Shown here: piece by piece, positions 45,055 through 56,478 of the stretch | Layout: each line of letters starts with the position of its first letter | How positions within the stretch are numbered: the first letter of the stretch is position 1 | Made by a program: the position numbers and the translations under genes | Assembly: GCA_965112735.1 (NCBI GenBank) | Contig: OZ218955.1 | Coordinates: forward strand, 3,100,001-3,164,000 | From: Phaeosaccion multiseriatum | Taxonomy: Eukaryota; Ochrophyta, other classes | DNA length: 64,000 nt | Direction of reading: 5' to 3' | The notes under the pieces: generated by a model | Told to the model about the DNA's origin: nothing | The model's input: the letters and a program-made list of their open reading frames with translations, nothing else | Databases searched by the model: none

Positions 45055-46518
45055 GCTTCACGGTAGAAGAGAACCTTCTCTTGAGTGGTGCTACAATTGT
45101 AGGGAAGTGAAAGTGAGGCCCTTCCAGCTCCCATGACAATGATGACGTTCAAAATTTAAATTCAAAAGAGGGCCAACTGTGAACCCTGCTGATGCACAAC
45201 ATGTAAACAACAACCCCTTTGCTTCTGGATTTGTGGATTCGCCATCGCCACAAAATCCTGGCTGGTATCAACTTTATTCCGATGGGGAGGACTGACGAGT
45301 CAGAGGGATACGACCTCGGGGGCTAAGTTCCCCGGGGCGGTGAGACATTACTTTTAGACAATCATAGATGGCACTTCAAGGAGATAATATCAGATATGCC
45401 CTGCTTGCTGCTCCATACAAACCTCGTGTCGTCAGCCGGTCCTCCACATTGCCCCGAGTATTGCCCGACAGACTGTCTCAATCCCCGCTTCTTGGGAAGT
45501 TCACACTGCTTCACCTACCCGTGCTCAATCTCCTTCTCCCTGCTCGCTTGTTACAGGCTGAGTGAACTGGGCCCGAGTACACAGGGCGCAATGGCCGGGG
45601 GCAGGACAGGACGCCTTCGTTGTCTCAAACCCTTGTCTCTCTGTCCCCCTACCCCCTTGGCCTTTCACCCTTCTCCATTCAGCTGCCCCGCCAAGCAAGG
45701 GACAGCGCAAGCATACTGCTTCGACTGCTGGGCTCCAACTGCTTCGTTCACCAGCCGCGCCACCACCTGCCGCACTGCACCACATCGTCAGCCCCCTCAG
45801 TAACGCCGGGCCATTGGCGTCAGTGGTGAGCTATAGAGGAAGGGTAACGGCCCACACCACCAGAAGAACAGTGGCAAAGTGGGGATCGAGTTGTGGGCAC
45901 GCCCCCCTCGGGATATAAGCGCCCTCCCAAAAGGCCTCGCGAAGGCCTTCACAGCAGCGGCAGCAAGCAAACAGAGGCATTCTACTTGGCTATTTCATTC
46001 ATTAACATTCCAAGAGGAGCTTGGGAGACCTATGCTTTGGGTGGGAGAGAAGGTACCTGCAAACAGCCTGCTTGCCGGGCCTCACTGAAATAGCGCCCCT
46101 CCCCAACCCTTGAGCCTTGCGCCTTGTGCTCTAGCCTCGAGCTTCCCACACCCCTACCTGCCTACCGGACACGCACGCTAACCTATATGCCTCCCATCTA
46201 CCACCGCCCTCCCTCCCACTATTCCCTGCTCCCCCCACCCCCCGGCGAGGGATCGCGACTTCTCCCTCTGGAGATGGGCGGAGCTCAGAGGGCGGCCTCC
46301 TGTGTCCTTCCTGGCGAGGGCTTTAGTTCGGCAGGCCCCTCTCCTTCCCATCCTTCTCCTACGCAGCAGCTCGAAGACTTACGCGCCCCTTGTGCTTCTC
46401 CAGGCCTGGGAAGGAAGGAGCACATCTGCTCTCACAAACGGCTGCCACCCCCTGTGCCCTCCCTCTCTCAGTTGCCGTCGGGGCTCGCCCTCGACATGTT
46501 TCCGTTCCTCGATAAAGC
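45055..46518. repeat. Array spacer 3 (upstream of ANK-D, downstream of ANK-E)
   Basis: Same parts again: leader palindrome, upstream block at 45172-45208, the open frame at 45396-45803, and a shortened hairpin word (AAAAGGCCTCGCGAAGGCCTT near 45929). The distal part resembles spacer 1 (GGCGAGGGATCGCGACTTCT, TGTGTCCTTCCTGGCGAGGG) more than spacer 2, in line with a 7-kb pairwise duplication. Confidence 0.75.
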
Positions 46519-48561
46519 TCACGGATCTGTCCTCGCCCTCTTCCGCGAAGGCTGCCCCTCTCCTCCTCCCCCCCCCGCCGTCTCCTCCTGCAACTCAAAG
46601 CCGTACTCGTCCATCAACGCCTTCACCTCCCTCGACATGCCCTCCAAGCAGAAGAACTCCGCTGCCTGCAGGGCCTGCTTCGCTCTGATCTCGTCAAACA
46701 GCTTTCCATGCTCTTTCCTCACCCTACCACCACTGCTGCTGCTGCTGCTGCCCCCCTCCGCACCACTGCTGCTCTCGTTCCCTGCTGATCCAAGCCTCCT
46801 CGTCAGCAGCGTCTCCACGCTGCCCGTGGTGACGAACTTCATCACAGCCTCAAAGCCCTCCTCCGTAAAGTTCACTCCGTTATACTCGAGCTCAATCTCC
46901 TTCTTCTTGTCCTTCCCCTTTCCTTTCCTGCCGCTCTTGTACCCATACTTGGCAGGGTCCAGCAAGGTGGGGAGAATGCCTGCAGCAGAAGAGGCCTTGC
47001 CAGCGCTCTTCGTCGCTTCCTCTCCTCCTGTCTCCCCTCTCTCTCTGACCTTCTTCATGAGCTGCTCCACCAAGGGAATACTCAAGGTGTACTGCTTCCC
47101 TCCCCTCTCCCCGGTAGCCTTGTTCACCAGCCGTACCTGCACCACTTCGTCCGCCCTCTCATCGTCACCTTCCGCAGTCACGGCAAAGTGCTCAGCTACA
47201 GTGTCAAACCTGTCAGAGAGAGCATCCATCCTGTTGCTCTTTGTGCTGATAAACGAGGCCAGCACATCGCCAAAGCCCTTCTCTGCTGCCAAAGCGACGA
47301 CCTTTCCGTCAACCGCAGCGCTCCTCTTCAGCAGGAATGCAGCCACCTTCTCGCGGGCCTCCTGGCTTCCTGGCACAGTTCTGTAATATCCAAGTATCTG
47401 TGACAAGGCTTGTTCATCAGGATGCATGCAGGCCATCAAGGGACTTTGGCCCGTGTTGGTCAGAGCATCGATCTCAGCCTCAGCCTCCACAAGCAGATAA
47501 GACAGCTCCATGTTGCCCAGAGCTGCGGCCAGGTGTAGAGGTGTTATGGCAGTCGTACTCTTCACCTTGACTGAGGCACCAGCTCGTATCAGCTCAGACA
47601 CGATCTTCACATGCCCCCGCACGACCGCATCGAAGAGGGGGGTACGGCCCAAGTCATCCTGCAAGTCGAGAGAGACGCCGAGGCGCATAAGCTCCTTTAC
47701 ACATGCCAAACTTCCGCTGTCGCATGCATAATGAAACGGTGTGACCTCAAAAATATTTCTGGCATCAAGCTGCAGCCCTCTCTCCAGCAGAACAGGAATG
47801 CACTGCGCATTGCCGTACCGTGCGGCGAGGTGCAGGAGGTTAGCACCATTCACATCCTTAACTTTAACGTTGGCACCGCTCTTCAGCAGCAGAGACAAGG
47901 CCTCCACCCGTCCTCCCTTCTTCTCACCACCACCCATGCAGCACTTCTGGGCTGCCGTGTCGAAAGTGTTTATCTCATTCGGCTTCCCTCCAGCCTTCAG
48001 CAACGCTTCCACATTCTCAGGACTGCCGACATACGCTGCCTGGTGTAGGGCCTCGCTGCCCTCCACTTCCGCGCCATGCCTCATCAAGTACCCCAAAATC
48101 AGGGGGTGGTCACCTCCAGCAGCAAAGCCCAATGCGGACCTTTTCTCAAACTTCGCATTCGCATTGATATCCGCTCCTGCCTCCACGAGTCCCCTCACCA
48201 AGTCGAAGTGTCCCTCGCATGCAGCTCGGTGGAGAGGTGTCCGGCCACCAGAAAGAGGTGCATCGTCCCCCCCTTTGCTGTCAATATCAAGTCCGAAACT
48301 CTGCAGCAGCTTAACGCTCCCCCGCATATTCATGCCCTTTTCATCTGTGCAGCGCATCTTCTTGCTCTTGTCCGTGTCGGCCAGGGCATGGAGCGGAGTG
48401 TAGCCTTTCTTTCTAAAGTGCTTCAAAGACACACAGGATAAAACCACCTTGAGAAGGAGGAGGAGGTGCTCCGTGCTGCTGGCCCCGCCCGACGCCTCCC
48501 ACTCCTTGGCTCCCTCATACCACTCGTCCACAAGCCGAGCTGTCTCCTTAAAGGATGGCAT
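46519..48561 (-). CDS. Ankyrin-repeat protein with BTB-like C-terminus, copy E (680 aa)
   Basis: The shortest copy. The Ser/Gly linker after LLTRRLGSAGNESSSG is reduced and the acidic hinge reads EGDDERADEVVQVRL. Ankyrin repeats and BTB-like blocks are otherwise complete (VNFTEEGFEAVMKFVTTGSV; QALQAAEFFCLEGMSREVKA). Its 5' flank (leader AAGAGAAGGTTGTCTT, then GTGGAGGGGTGACTGGGGAA on the plus strand at 48599) is shared with distant copy A rather than with B-D. This suggests A and E were neighbours, or exchanged 5' ends. Confidence 0.87.
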   Translation of the reverse strand: MPSFKETARLVDEWYEGAKEWEASGGASSTEHLLLLLKVVLSCVSLKHFRKKGYTPLHALADTDKSKKMRCTDEKGMNMRGSVKLLQSFGLDIDSKGGDDAPLSGGRTPLHRAACEGHFDLVRGLVEAGADINANAKFEKRSALGFAAGGDHPLILGYLMRHGAEVEGSEALHQAAYVGSPENVEALLKAGGKPNEINTFDTAAQKCCMGGGEKKGGRVEALSLLLKSGANVKVKDVNGANLLHLAARYGNAQCIPVLLERGLQLDARNIFEVTPFHYACDSGSLACVKELMRLGVSLDLQDDLGRTPLFDAVVRGHVKIVSELIRAGASVKVKSTTAITPLHLAAALGNMELSYLLVEAEAEIDALTNTGQSPLMACMHPDEQALSQILGYYRTVPGSQEAREKVAAFLLKRSAAVDGKVVALAAEKGFGDVLASFISTKSNRMDALSDRFDTVAEHFAVTAEGDDERADEVVQVRLVNKATGERGGKQYTLSIPLVEQLMKKVRERGETGGEEATKSAGKASSAAGILPTLLDPAKYGYKSGRKGKGKDKKKEIELEYNGVNFTEEGFEAVMKFVTTGSVETLLTRRLGSAGNESSSGAEGGSSSSSSGGRVRKEHGKLFDEIRAKQALQAAEFFCLEGMSREVKALMDEYGFELQEETAGGGGGEGQPSRKRARTDP

Positions 48562-48934
48562 GCTTCACGGTAGAAGACAACCTTCTCTTAATCTACTGTG
48601 GAGGGGTGACTGGGGAAGTGAGGCCGACACCGCTCTTACAGCTACGAGGCAAAAGGGGAACTTTATTGACGAAACAGGGGGGGGGGGAAGGCCAACTGTG
48701 AACCCTGCTGATGCACAACATGCAAACGACGAGAACCCCTCTGCTTCCACACCCGAGGGGGTGGGGTACATGTTCTTTCTGGTCCGAGACAACATGGTCC
48801 CCGCTTCGCTCCGATATCGTCGAGAAGCTTTGCCTTCTCTCTCTCTCTTCCTCCACCCGCAACTACTGCTGCTCGTGTTTGTCTCGTGTGCGTGCCTCTC
48901 TTTCAACCCCTGATGCACTATCGCCCACATTCTC

Positions 48935-49070
48935 GATAGCGGATAGCGGATCGGCTGGCGCCGGCGATAGCGGATAGCGCGCCAATTGGCGCCGACGATA
49001 GCGGATAGCGTGCCGGCTGGCGCCGGCGATAGCGGATAGCGCGCCAGCGATAGCGGATAGCAGATAGTGT
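48935..49070. repeat. GATAGCGGATAGCG / GGCGCC minisatellite
   Basis: About four units, each with a CGATAGCGGATAGCG core and a GGCTGGCGCCGGC or AATTGGCGCCGAC linker. The linker word matches the GGCTGGCGCC repeats at 1200-1220 and 26071. Confidence 0.85.
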
Positions 49071-49838
49071 GTCAGGAGTTGATCTCTTCCCCCTGCCCTG
49101 CTTGCTGCTCCATACAAACCTCGTGTCGTCAGCCGGTCCTCCACATTGCCCCGAGTATGGCCCGATAGACTGTCTCAATCCCCGCTTCTTGGGAAGTTCA
49201 CACTGCTTCACCTACCCGTGCTCAATCTCCTTCTCCCTGCTCGCTTGGTACAGGCTGAGTGAACTGGGCTCGAGTACGCTGGGCACAATGGCCGGGGGCA
49301 GGACAGGACGCCTTCGTTGTCTCAATCCATCCTCTCTCTGTCCCCCTACCCCCTTGGCCTTTCACCCTTCTCCATTCAGCTGCCCCGCCAAGCAAGGGGC
49401 AGCGCAAGCATACTGCTTCGACTGCAGGGCTTCAACTGCTTCGTTCACCAGCCGCGCCACCACCTGCCGCACTGCACCACATCGTCAGCCCCCTCTGTAG
49501 CGCCGGGCCTCTTGGTAGCGATGGTGAGCTGCAGTTTCAGTGTGCGGTCTTCGCAGTGACATGACTCACGGCTCACACCACCACATTCACTTTCACTACT
49601 GGTGCTGCAGCTGCTGCTTCTGCTGCCCCGGCCACAACCCATGAAAGCACCCTCATAGCCAGTTCTCAAGCTCTTGCCCTCCCCTTCCCTCGCATCCCAG
49701 CGCGGAGTCACTCTCGTGCAACTCCGAGGCACACACAAGGAACAGAAGCAAGGTCTCCCAAGCTCTTTCCTTTGCCTTGTCTGCTCTTGCGCCGCCGGGG
49801 AGGTTGTCCAAAGTTCCAACAGCACCTGCAATGCTGCT

Positions 49839-49910
49839 GTATCACCAACTGCTGCTGTATCATCAACTGCTGCTGCATCACCAACTGCTATTGTATCACC
49901 AACTGCTGTT
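49839..49910. repeat. Four tandem copies of the dispersed TTGGTGATACAG element
   Basis: On the plus strand the unit is about 21 bp, CTGTATCACCAACTGCTG plus three bases, with T/C substitutions in copies 2 and 3. It is the only long tandem array of this element in the window and lies outside any recognised exon. Confidence 0.9.
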
Positions 49911-50115
49911 GCTGAGGTGCCTACTTTTAGGCTACTGTCTACAGAGGGGCTGTCTCCGGGACGGTGCGGAGAATTCGAGTTCGAGCTCCTTCGCCCTTTG
50001 TGGCTGTTTCGACACGGGAGTGGGTCTCTCTCTCTCTCGCCCGTCCCGCCATGCCCGTAGGACCCCAGCTACACCTTCCACTGTCGCGATGCCATGATGC
50101 CACACCGCCCTATAG

Positions 50116-53100
50116 CTACAAGTGCGAGACAATGTCGAGGTCGAGGTCGACATCAATATCGAGGTGTGCCTCGCAGCCCGTCTGCTCCAGACCCGCACAC
50201 TGCCCCACCCCTGCCGCTGATGCTGCTGCTGCCGTTTCGCACGCCTCTCCTCCGTGCGTCTCCTCTGCATCCCAGAGCCACGGAGGTGCCTCCGCACACG
50301 TGTCCGCCCAGGAGACGCTCAGCAGGTCCGCGTACGCTTCGAGCCAGGCGCCGCTGTCGGCGAAGCGCCTCGCTAGGAAGTCGTTGAGCCACACTTGGAC
50401 AGCTCCACAGGGGAGCACCTCCACCACCAGCCGGCTGGAGAACTGGTGTGAGACCCGGGGGGGGGGGGGGGCGGTGGCCCCAGGGGTGCGGTGCGGCGAC
50501 GCGGATGGGTGAGAGAGAGAGGTACAGCGGCAGTGGGAGAGACGGTGTGAGTGTGTGATTGTGTGTGATGTGGGCGTGTGTGGGATTCGAAAAGTAAGAA
50601 ATACCCTCTTCGTCCGGGAGGCTTAGTTTCCGTGTCAGAAAAATTCAAAAATTCGAACGCCTCCTCCCTCCCGCGTCGTTGGGGACACGTCTTCCTCCTC
50701 CCTCCCCACGTCGACTCCTCACCGGACAGAACTTGGCAGCGTTGCTCTGCGCGGCGTCTGTGCCGAGGTCGAGGAGGCCCAAGAGGCTCGCGAAGGGCAG
50801 AACTGGTGGAGGGGTGGGAGGGGGACATGGGGCGACAGGCAGCAAGCAGACGGGCAGCCGGAGAGGAGAGGAGAGGAGAGGAGAGGAGAGAAAGACGGGG
50901 AGGGGATGAGTGGTGGTGTGCGAGGGAAGGGGGTTGCCCGAACGCGGAGAGTCAGGCATCTGATGACTAGAGGCTCTGATGACTAGAGGCTCTGATGACT
51001 AGAGGCTCTGATACACAAACATGTCCCTGCCGCGCTACTGTTTGCCGGACACGAGAATGTCCGCGTCCGCTCCCTTTGGAAGCATAAGCTTGCAGTGAGG
51101 GCATGCCCTCCCTCCCACCCCCACCTGCCGAGTCGTGTGAGAAGAGCAGGTCCATATGGAGGCCGTTACGAGGGGCAGGCGCATCCTCTTCCTCGGCCCT
51201 GCCGGTGATGCCCCGCGTAATGTGGTGCAGCAGGGGGAGCATGACTAGGCGAGTCACGTCCAGCTTCCCAAAGCCGCTGCACACGCACGCACACACGTAT
51301 CAGCGAAGCAGGGTTCCAGTCCCAGGGGGGGGGGGGGAGGAGGACACAGCAAGAAGAAGAGGAGCGAGCGGCGAGGAGACAGCGTCAATCAGTCGCGCAG
51401 ATGGAGGCCTCGTGCCTGAGTTGAGGCGTTGGTGATCTGCTGGCCCCTGTACACCCCCCACCTCGACTCACACACACACACGCACGCACAGGTGGAGATA
51501 GGTCCCGCTACAACGCCCTGACAAGCAATACACACGCACGCATGCACGCACGCACGCACTCCCTCATGCATCGGGCACTGCTGGGGCGTTATTTTCGAAC
51601 GTACCGAGTCAAGTAATTCTCCATGTCCTCCTCAACACTGAGATGCCCCATGACCCTCGCATCCATCATGGAGCACGCGAACACGCCGTCGCCAACCCAC
51701 CCCGCCTCGCCCCCACCCAGGGCCTCTGTGTCGTTGGTGGTGCGGGCAACGTCCATCTGGCAGGCGTAGAAGGCCGCCACTGAGTCGCTTTGGGTCAGCG
51801 AGGCTCGAGACAGCCCGGTGGCTCGAGAGAGGGTGGCTGGTACGGTGCGTGTGGGGGGCAGGGGAAGGAGTTGGGTGAGGCCCTGCACAGGCGGACTGCC
51901 TTACATCTGCCCTCCCCCTCCTCGGGCCTCGGCCCTCCTCCTTCTGCTCCTCCTCTTCCTTCTACTATTGCTGTGCTCTAGGGGGGGGGGGGGGGGGGGG
52001 GAAGCAGGGGCACTCAAGGCTCACTCACCGAGGCTTTCCTCAATCATCTGCTCGTCGAGGAGCCTGGGAAGAAGCACCTTTCTCACGTGCTGCTGAAGCG
52101 AGCACGTCTTGTACGGTCGCAGCAGTGTGTCATTGACATTGGCGCAAGGGTCGGGCGTGTCCAATGGCAAAGGCATCCCGGCCGCTGCCGTCCTGAAAAG
52201 AGAGAACAGGATCGACATAAAAAGAGAGCCCGCGCCACGACAAACAAACCGCCCGTTACATCATAGAAAGCGCCACAAAGGGCAGAGAGAATGAATGATA
52301 CAAGCGGGCACGGCAAGACTAACCCACGCACGTCGATCGCACTCATCACTATCAGTGGCGCTATGCTCTGTGCGCACATCTATCGTGATGCCGACTCACC
52401 CCGCCAGCAACGCACGGCAGCTCTGGCCACATCTCCGTGATGAAGAGGTGACAATCGAGACGCTTGCCTCTCTCGCCGCGGTTGAGCTCCTCCGCTCATC
52501 GGCCCCGACCGCCTCCTCTCCGTCTCCCTGGCCCCTGTTCGAAGCGGAGCTTACAGATGGCTGATCGCTGTAGACGTATCTGCTGGTCATCTGAGTGCCC
52601 AACGCGACCATTTCATCCGCGCCTCGCTCTGTCAAGTCACCAGGGAACGCGTCTGCGGCAGTCTGTAGCGCTGCCGTGCACCACTCCTTCGCATTAGCGC
52701 TCACTTCGTTCGTGTCCCTGTTGTCTGCTGCTGCTGTATCACTAACTGCGGCTGCTGCTGCACAGACCTGTTGATGGGAGGGAGGGGGCGGCAAGGACGC
52801 CGCTGAGTCATCTGCGTTAACGGTCGGAAGAGGGACCATCGCTTGCATCATCGACAAAGAAAGCGGCATAGAGTCGCACCACACAAACACACACTAACCC
52901 ACTTTCTCTCCCTCGCTGCTCCCGAGAGTCCAACACATTCAGCCTCAGAGAGAGGTCTCCTCCTATCAGGCCGGCAGGATACGAACCTTGGTAGCCAGGT
53001 CCGTCACGAGCTTCATTTTTCCCCTGGTAGGGAGTCTGGCGCCATGTCGGGTGAGCATTGCGACGTAGGTTGCCTGTCCTCTGCTGGTGTCGTTCCCGCT

Positions 53101-53391
53101 GCCAGAGGTGGGGGCGTGGGGCGTTTGACGAGGCGCCGTGAGCACGTCTGCGAGAGGGAAGTAGGGGCGCTTGGTGCCGAGAGGGAGGGAAGCCCAGGGG
53201 CTTGGTTGTCCCTGGGCTGCTGCCCAGCTGCCTTCCTCCTCGTCTCCCAAAACAAGCGTCTTCCCATTGTGCACGCCGCTATCTGCTGCCGTCGAGCCAG
53301 GGAGGGGCGGAGCTGTAGAGGAGGCCGAGGCAGAAGTATAAATGCCAAAGCCAATGAGGATATGCACGCCACATAGAAGGCGTCGCAGCAT
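50116..53391 (-). CDS. MINPP1: Multiple inositol polyphosphate phosphatase-like histidine acid phosphatase
   Basis: Seven exons (minus): 53391-52987, 52767-52400, 52192-52029, 51836-51605, 51276-51125, 50802-50723 and 50442-50116, all in phase. The N-terminus has a signal-peptide-like segment (MLRRLLCGVHILIGFGIYTS), implying secretion or an endomembrane location. MLTRHGARLPTRGKM holds the catalytic RHGxRxP motif. GDLTERGADEMVALG and VTSSSRRCGQSCRALL follow as in MINPP. Further on come NVNDTLLRPYKTC, VAAFYACQMDVA, and LLFSHDSAVLPFASLLGLL with the second catalytic motif, here His-Asp as in phytase-type enzymes rather than the His-Ala-Glu usual in animal MINPP. The family removes phosphates from InsP6 and related inositol phosphates. 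Exon 2 begins with a variant dispersed element (encoding AVSDTAAAD). It is divergent from ANK-F with about 200 bp between. Confidence 0.85.
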
Positions 53392-53594
53392 AAGGTATCC
53401 CTTCCTCCGAGTGAAGGAGGAAGGTGGCTATATAAGGAGGAAGGGGACGAAAGAGAGCGTGTTGGACCTCAAATCACAGTTGGCTCGTTTTTGGATGGCA
53501 CTTGATGCCCCCTTTTCAATCTTTCATCCTTTCCCCACTCCCCCCCCCCTGCCCCCCTGCTCTAGGAGCGGCAGGGCGTCTTCTGCTGTGAAGT
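53392..53594. promoter_or_regulatory. Divergent promoter region of MINPP and ANK-F
   Basis: A gap of 203 bp with a GGCTATATAAGGAGG word (TATA-like, 53427-53441) and a C-rich stretch at 53525-53560. The last 30 bases before the ANK-F ATG keep only the right part of the family leader (GTCTTCTGCTGTGAAG). Confidence 0.5.
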
Positions 53595-55676
53595 ATGCCA
53601 TCCTCTAAGGCGACGGTTCAGCTTGTGGACGAGTGGTATGAGGGCACGAAGGAGTGGGAGGCTTCGGGCGGGGTCAGTAGCACGGAGCACCTCCTGCTCC
53701 TTCTCAAGGTGATTTTATCCACTGTGGACCTGGAGCGCTTCAAAAAGAATGGCTACACTCCGCTCCATGCCCTGGCCGACATGCACAAAAGCAAGAAGAC
53801 ACGCTGCACAGAGGAGAAGGGCATGAATATGCGGGGGAGCGTTAAGCTGTTGCAGAGTTGTGGACTTGACATTGACACCAAGAGTGGGAACGACACGCCT
53901 GTTCCTGATCGGACACCTCTCCACCGAGCTGCACACAGGGGTCACTTCGACTTGGTGAAGGGACTCGTGGGAGCCGGTGCAAATGTCAATGAGACGTGTG
54001 AGTATAGGTGGACCGCATTGAGTTTTGCTGCTGCAGGTGACCACCCCCCGATTTTGAGGTACTTGCTGCGGCATGGCGCGGAAGTGGAGGGCAGCGAGGC
54101 CCTACACCAGGCAGCCCATAATGGGAATCCTGAGAGTGTGGAAGCGTTGCTCAAGGCTGGAGCAAAGCCGAACGAGAGAGATGGAGACAGTTACACGGCA
54201 GCCCAGGAGTGCTGCCTGGGTGATGGTGAAAAGAAGGGAGGACGGGCGGAGGCCTTGTCTCTGCTGCTGGAGGGCGGTGCCGACGTGCAAATCAAGACAG
54301 ATACCAATGTGACCCTCCTGCACCTCGCCGCACAGTACGGCAATGCGCAGTGCATTCCTGTTCTGCTGGAGAGAGGGCTGCAGCTTGATGCCAGAAGTGC
54401 TTTTCAGTTCACACCGCTTCATTATGCATGCTTCAACGGAAGATTGGCTTGTGTGAAGGAGCTCATGCGCCGTGGCGCCGCTCTCGACCTGGTGGATGAG
54501 GACGGCTGTACCCCCCTCTTCGATGTCGTCGCTAAGGGGCATGTGAATATTGCGTCTGAGCTGATACAAGCTGGTGCCTCAGTCAAGGTGAAGAGCACGA
54601 CTGCCATAACACCTCTACACCTGGCCGCAGCTGTGGGCAGTAAGGAGCTGTCTTATCTGCTTGTGGAGGCTGAGGCTGAGATCGATGCTCTGACCAACAC
54701 GGGCCAAAGTCCCTTGATGGCCTGCATGCATCCTGCTGAACAAGCCTTGTCACGCGTACTTGCCATGTATGAAACTGAGCCAGGCAGCCAGGAGGCCCGC
54801 GAGAAGGTGGCTGAATTCCTGCTGAAGAGGAGCGCTGCGGTCAATGGGAAGGTCATCGCTTTGGCAGGAGAGAAGGGGTTCGGTGGTGTCATTGCCTCAT
54901 TCCTTAGCAAAGGCAGGGAGGAGAAGAATGCCCTCTCTGACAGGCTCCAGACGGTAGCTGAGCACTATTCCATCCTGGGCGGCAGCGGTGAAGGAGACAC
55001 GCGCAGCCAAGAGGTGGTGGGTGTGCGACTGGTGAACAAAGTGAGTGGGGCGAAGGGGGAGAAGCTGTACGCTTTGAGCATCCCGCTGGTGGAGCAGCTG
55101 ATGGAGAAGGTCAGAGAGGGAGGGGGGGGGGGAAGTGGGACGAAGAGCGCTGGCAAAGACACTTCTGCAGCAGGTATTCTCTCCACCTTACTGGACCCTG
55201 CCAAGTATGGGTACAGGAGCGGCAAGAAAGGAAAGGGGAAGGGCAAGAAGAAGGAGATTGAGCTCGAGTACGACGGAGTGAATTTTACGGAGGAGGGCTT
55301 CGAGGCCGTGGTGAAGTTCGCCACCACGGGCAGCGTGGAGGAGCTGCTGACGAGGAGGCCTGGATCGGCAAGGAAGAGAAAGAGAGGCACGAGCAGCAGT
55401 GGCAGCGGAGAAGGGAACGAGGGCAGTGGTGGTGCGGAGGGCGGCAGCAGCAGCAGCAGCAGCAGTGGTGGTGGAGTGAGGAAAGAGTGTGCAAAGCTGT
55501 TCGACCAGATCAGAGCGAAGCAGGCTCTGCAGGCCGCGGAGTTCTTCTGCTTGGAGGGCATGTCGAGGGAGGTGAAGGCGTTGATGGGCGAGTACGGCTT
55601 TGTGCTGCAGGAGGAGACGGGGGGGGGAGGAGGAGAAGCGGAAGGGGCTGATGGCGGCGAAGGAGAGCATTCGTGA
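53595..55676 (+). CDS. Ankyrin-repeat protein with BTB-like C-terminus, copy F (693 aa, opposite strand)
   Basis: The only family member on the plus strand. The N-cap is more divergent (MPSSKATVQLVDEWYEGTKE; STVDLERFKKNGYTPLHAL). The C-terminal half follows copy A closely: SILGGSGEGDTRSQEVVGV, then VRLVNKVSGAKGEKLYALSI, then VNFTEEGFEAVVKFATTGSV. This suggests gene conversion or common descent with A. A 3' end of AEGADGGEGEHS is also shared with A. Ankyrin repeats are complete. It is separated from the array by MINPP and inverted, so an inversion or ectopic insertion is likely. Confidence 0.88.
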   Translation: MPSSKATVQLVDEWYEGTKEWEASGGVSSTEHLLLLLKVILSTVDLERFKKNGYTPLHALADMHKSKKTRCTEEKGMNMRGSVKLLQSCGLDIDTKSGNDTPVPDRTPLHRAAHRGHFDLVKGLVGAGANVNETCEYRWTALSFAAAGDHPPILRYLLRHGAEVEGSEALHQAAHNGNPESVEALLKAGAKPNERDGDSYTAAQECCLGDGEKKGGRAEALSLLLEGGADVQIKTDTNVTLLHLAAQYGNAQCIPVLLERGLQLDARSAFQFTPLHYACFNGRLACVKELMRRGAALDLVDEDGCTPLFDVVAKGHVNIASELIQAGASVKVKSTTAITPLHLAAAVGSKELSYLLVEAEAEIDALTNTGQSPLMACMHPAEQALSRVLAMYETEPGSQEAREKVAEFLLKRSAAVNGKVIALAGEKGFGGVIASFLSKGREEKNALSDRLQTVAEHYSILGGSGEGDTRSQEVVGVRLVNKVSGAKGEKLYALSIPLVEQLMEKVREGGGGGSGTKSAGKDTSAAGILSTLLDPAKYGYRSGKKGKGKGKKKEIELEYDGVNFTEEGFEAVVKFATTGSVEELLTRRPGSARKRKRGTSSSGSGEGNEGSGGAEGGSSSSSSSGGGVRKECAKLFDQIRAKQALQAAEFFCLEGMSREVKALMGEYGFVLQEETGGGGGEAEGADGGEGEHS

Positions 55677-56478
55677 AAGAGAGCAAGGGGCGGTCTTTGA
55701 TATCACTGAACTACTCTAGAAGCAGTGGCACAGACAGGGGAAAGGAAGGGTGTGAGACAGTGTCTTGTGTGTGAGGAGGACCGGGGGGGGGGGGGTGGCA
55801 CTCATTTGAAGCTCGAGTCCAAAGGGGGGGGGGAAGGGCCACTCGTACTCAAGCAGCTCAGGCGAAGGAGGAAGGCGTACACGTATGAGCCATGTCAACA
55901 TGTCAATGAGAAGCTCAGCAGAGCCGCACACACTTACTGCAAACCATCGCGAGCAAAGTATGTAAGTTGGAAATTTGGAAGAATGAAAGGTACCTTTGTT
56001 TTTGATACCTGCGTCAAACCGTACTTGACCGGACCGAAGTCCCGCAACACACACACACACACATACACACACACGCACGCACACACACACATACACACAC
56101 ACGCGCACACACACGCACACACACACACACACACACACATACACACACACCCATCCCCTCCACGACCCTGCTCCCGCGCGTTGTGACGCTGTGAACCCCC
56201 CCCCGCAAGCACGTCCAGATGGCAGTCCATGGCACGTCCCTTGTCCCCTGTGCAGCGGTGCCTTTCAGCAGCAGCGGGACACACACATGTTTGGTTGTTT
56301 GTGTGTGTGTGTGTGTGTGTGGCTTCAGCCAAGTCCATCCATCCACGCCCAGTACATAGTTCGGAGTGCTGCCTCCCAACAGAATATAAGACGGTCGACA
56401 TATGTGTGTCCTTGTGTATTGTTTCAAGTCGCGACCCGGAAACCAAAAAAAAGGTCCCCATGCGCTTGGTCGTGGGTT
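55677..56478. other. Spacer between ANK-F and the GCK-domain gene
   Basis: No gene is recognised. A CA-rich tract with CGCA variants spans 56046-56150, G and C runs flank it, and a TG tract lies at 56298-56320. Both neighbours end here (convergent), so it holds two 3' regions. Confidence 0.5.

Larger units (their letters stand above)
48562..50115. other. Right edge of the array: promoter, minisatellite, partial spacer, element cluster
   Basis: It contains the upstream block at 48691-48727, a minisatellite of GATAGCGGATAGCG plus GGCGCC words (48935-49070), and a truncated array spacer (49080-49510) with the fourth copy of the spacer open frame (49069-49500). It also has four tandem copies of the dispersed element in the orientation TGTATCACCAACTGCTG (49839-49910). 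The 3' end of the MINPP gene follows at 50116. Confidence 0.65.
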
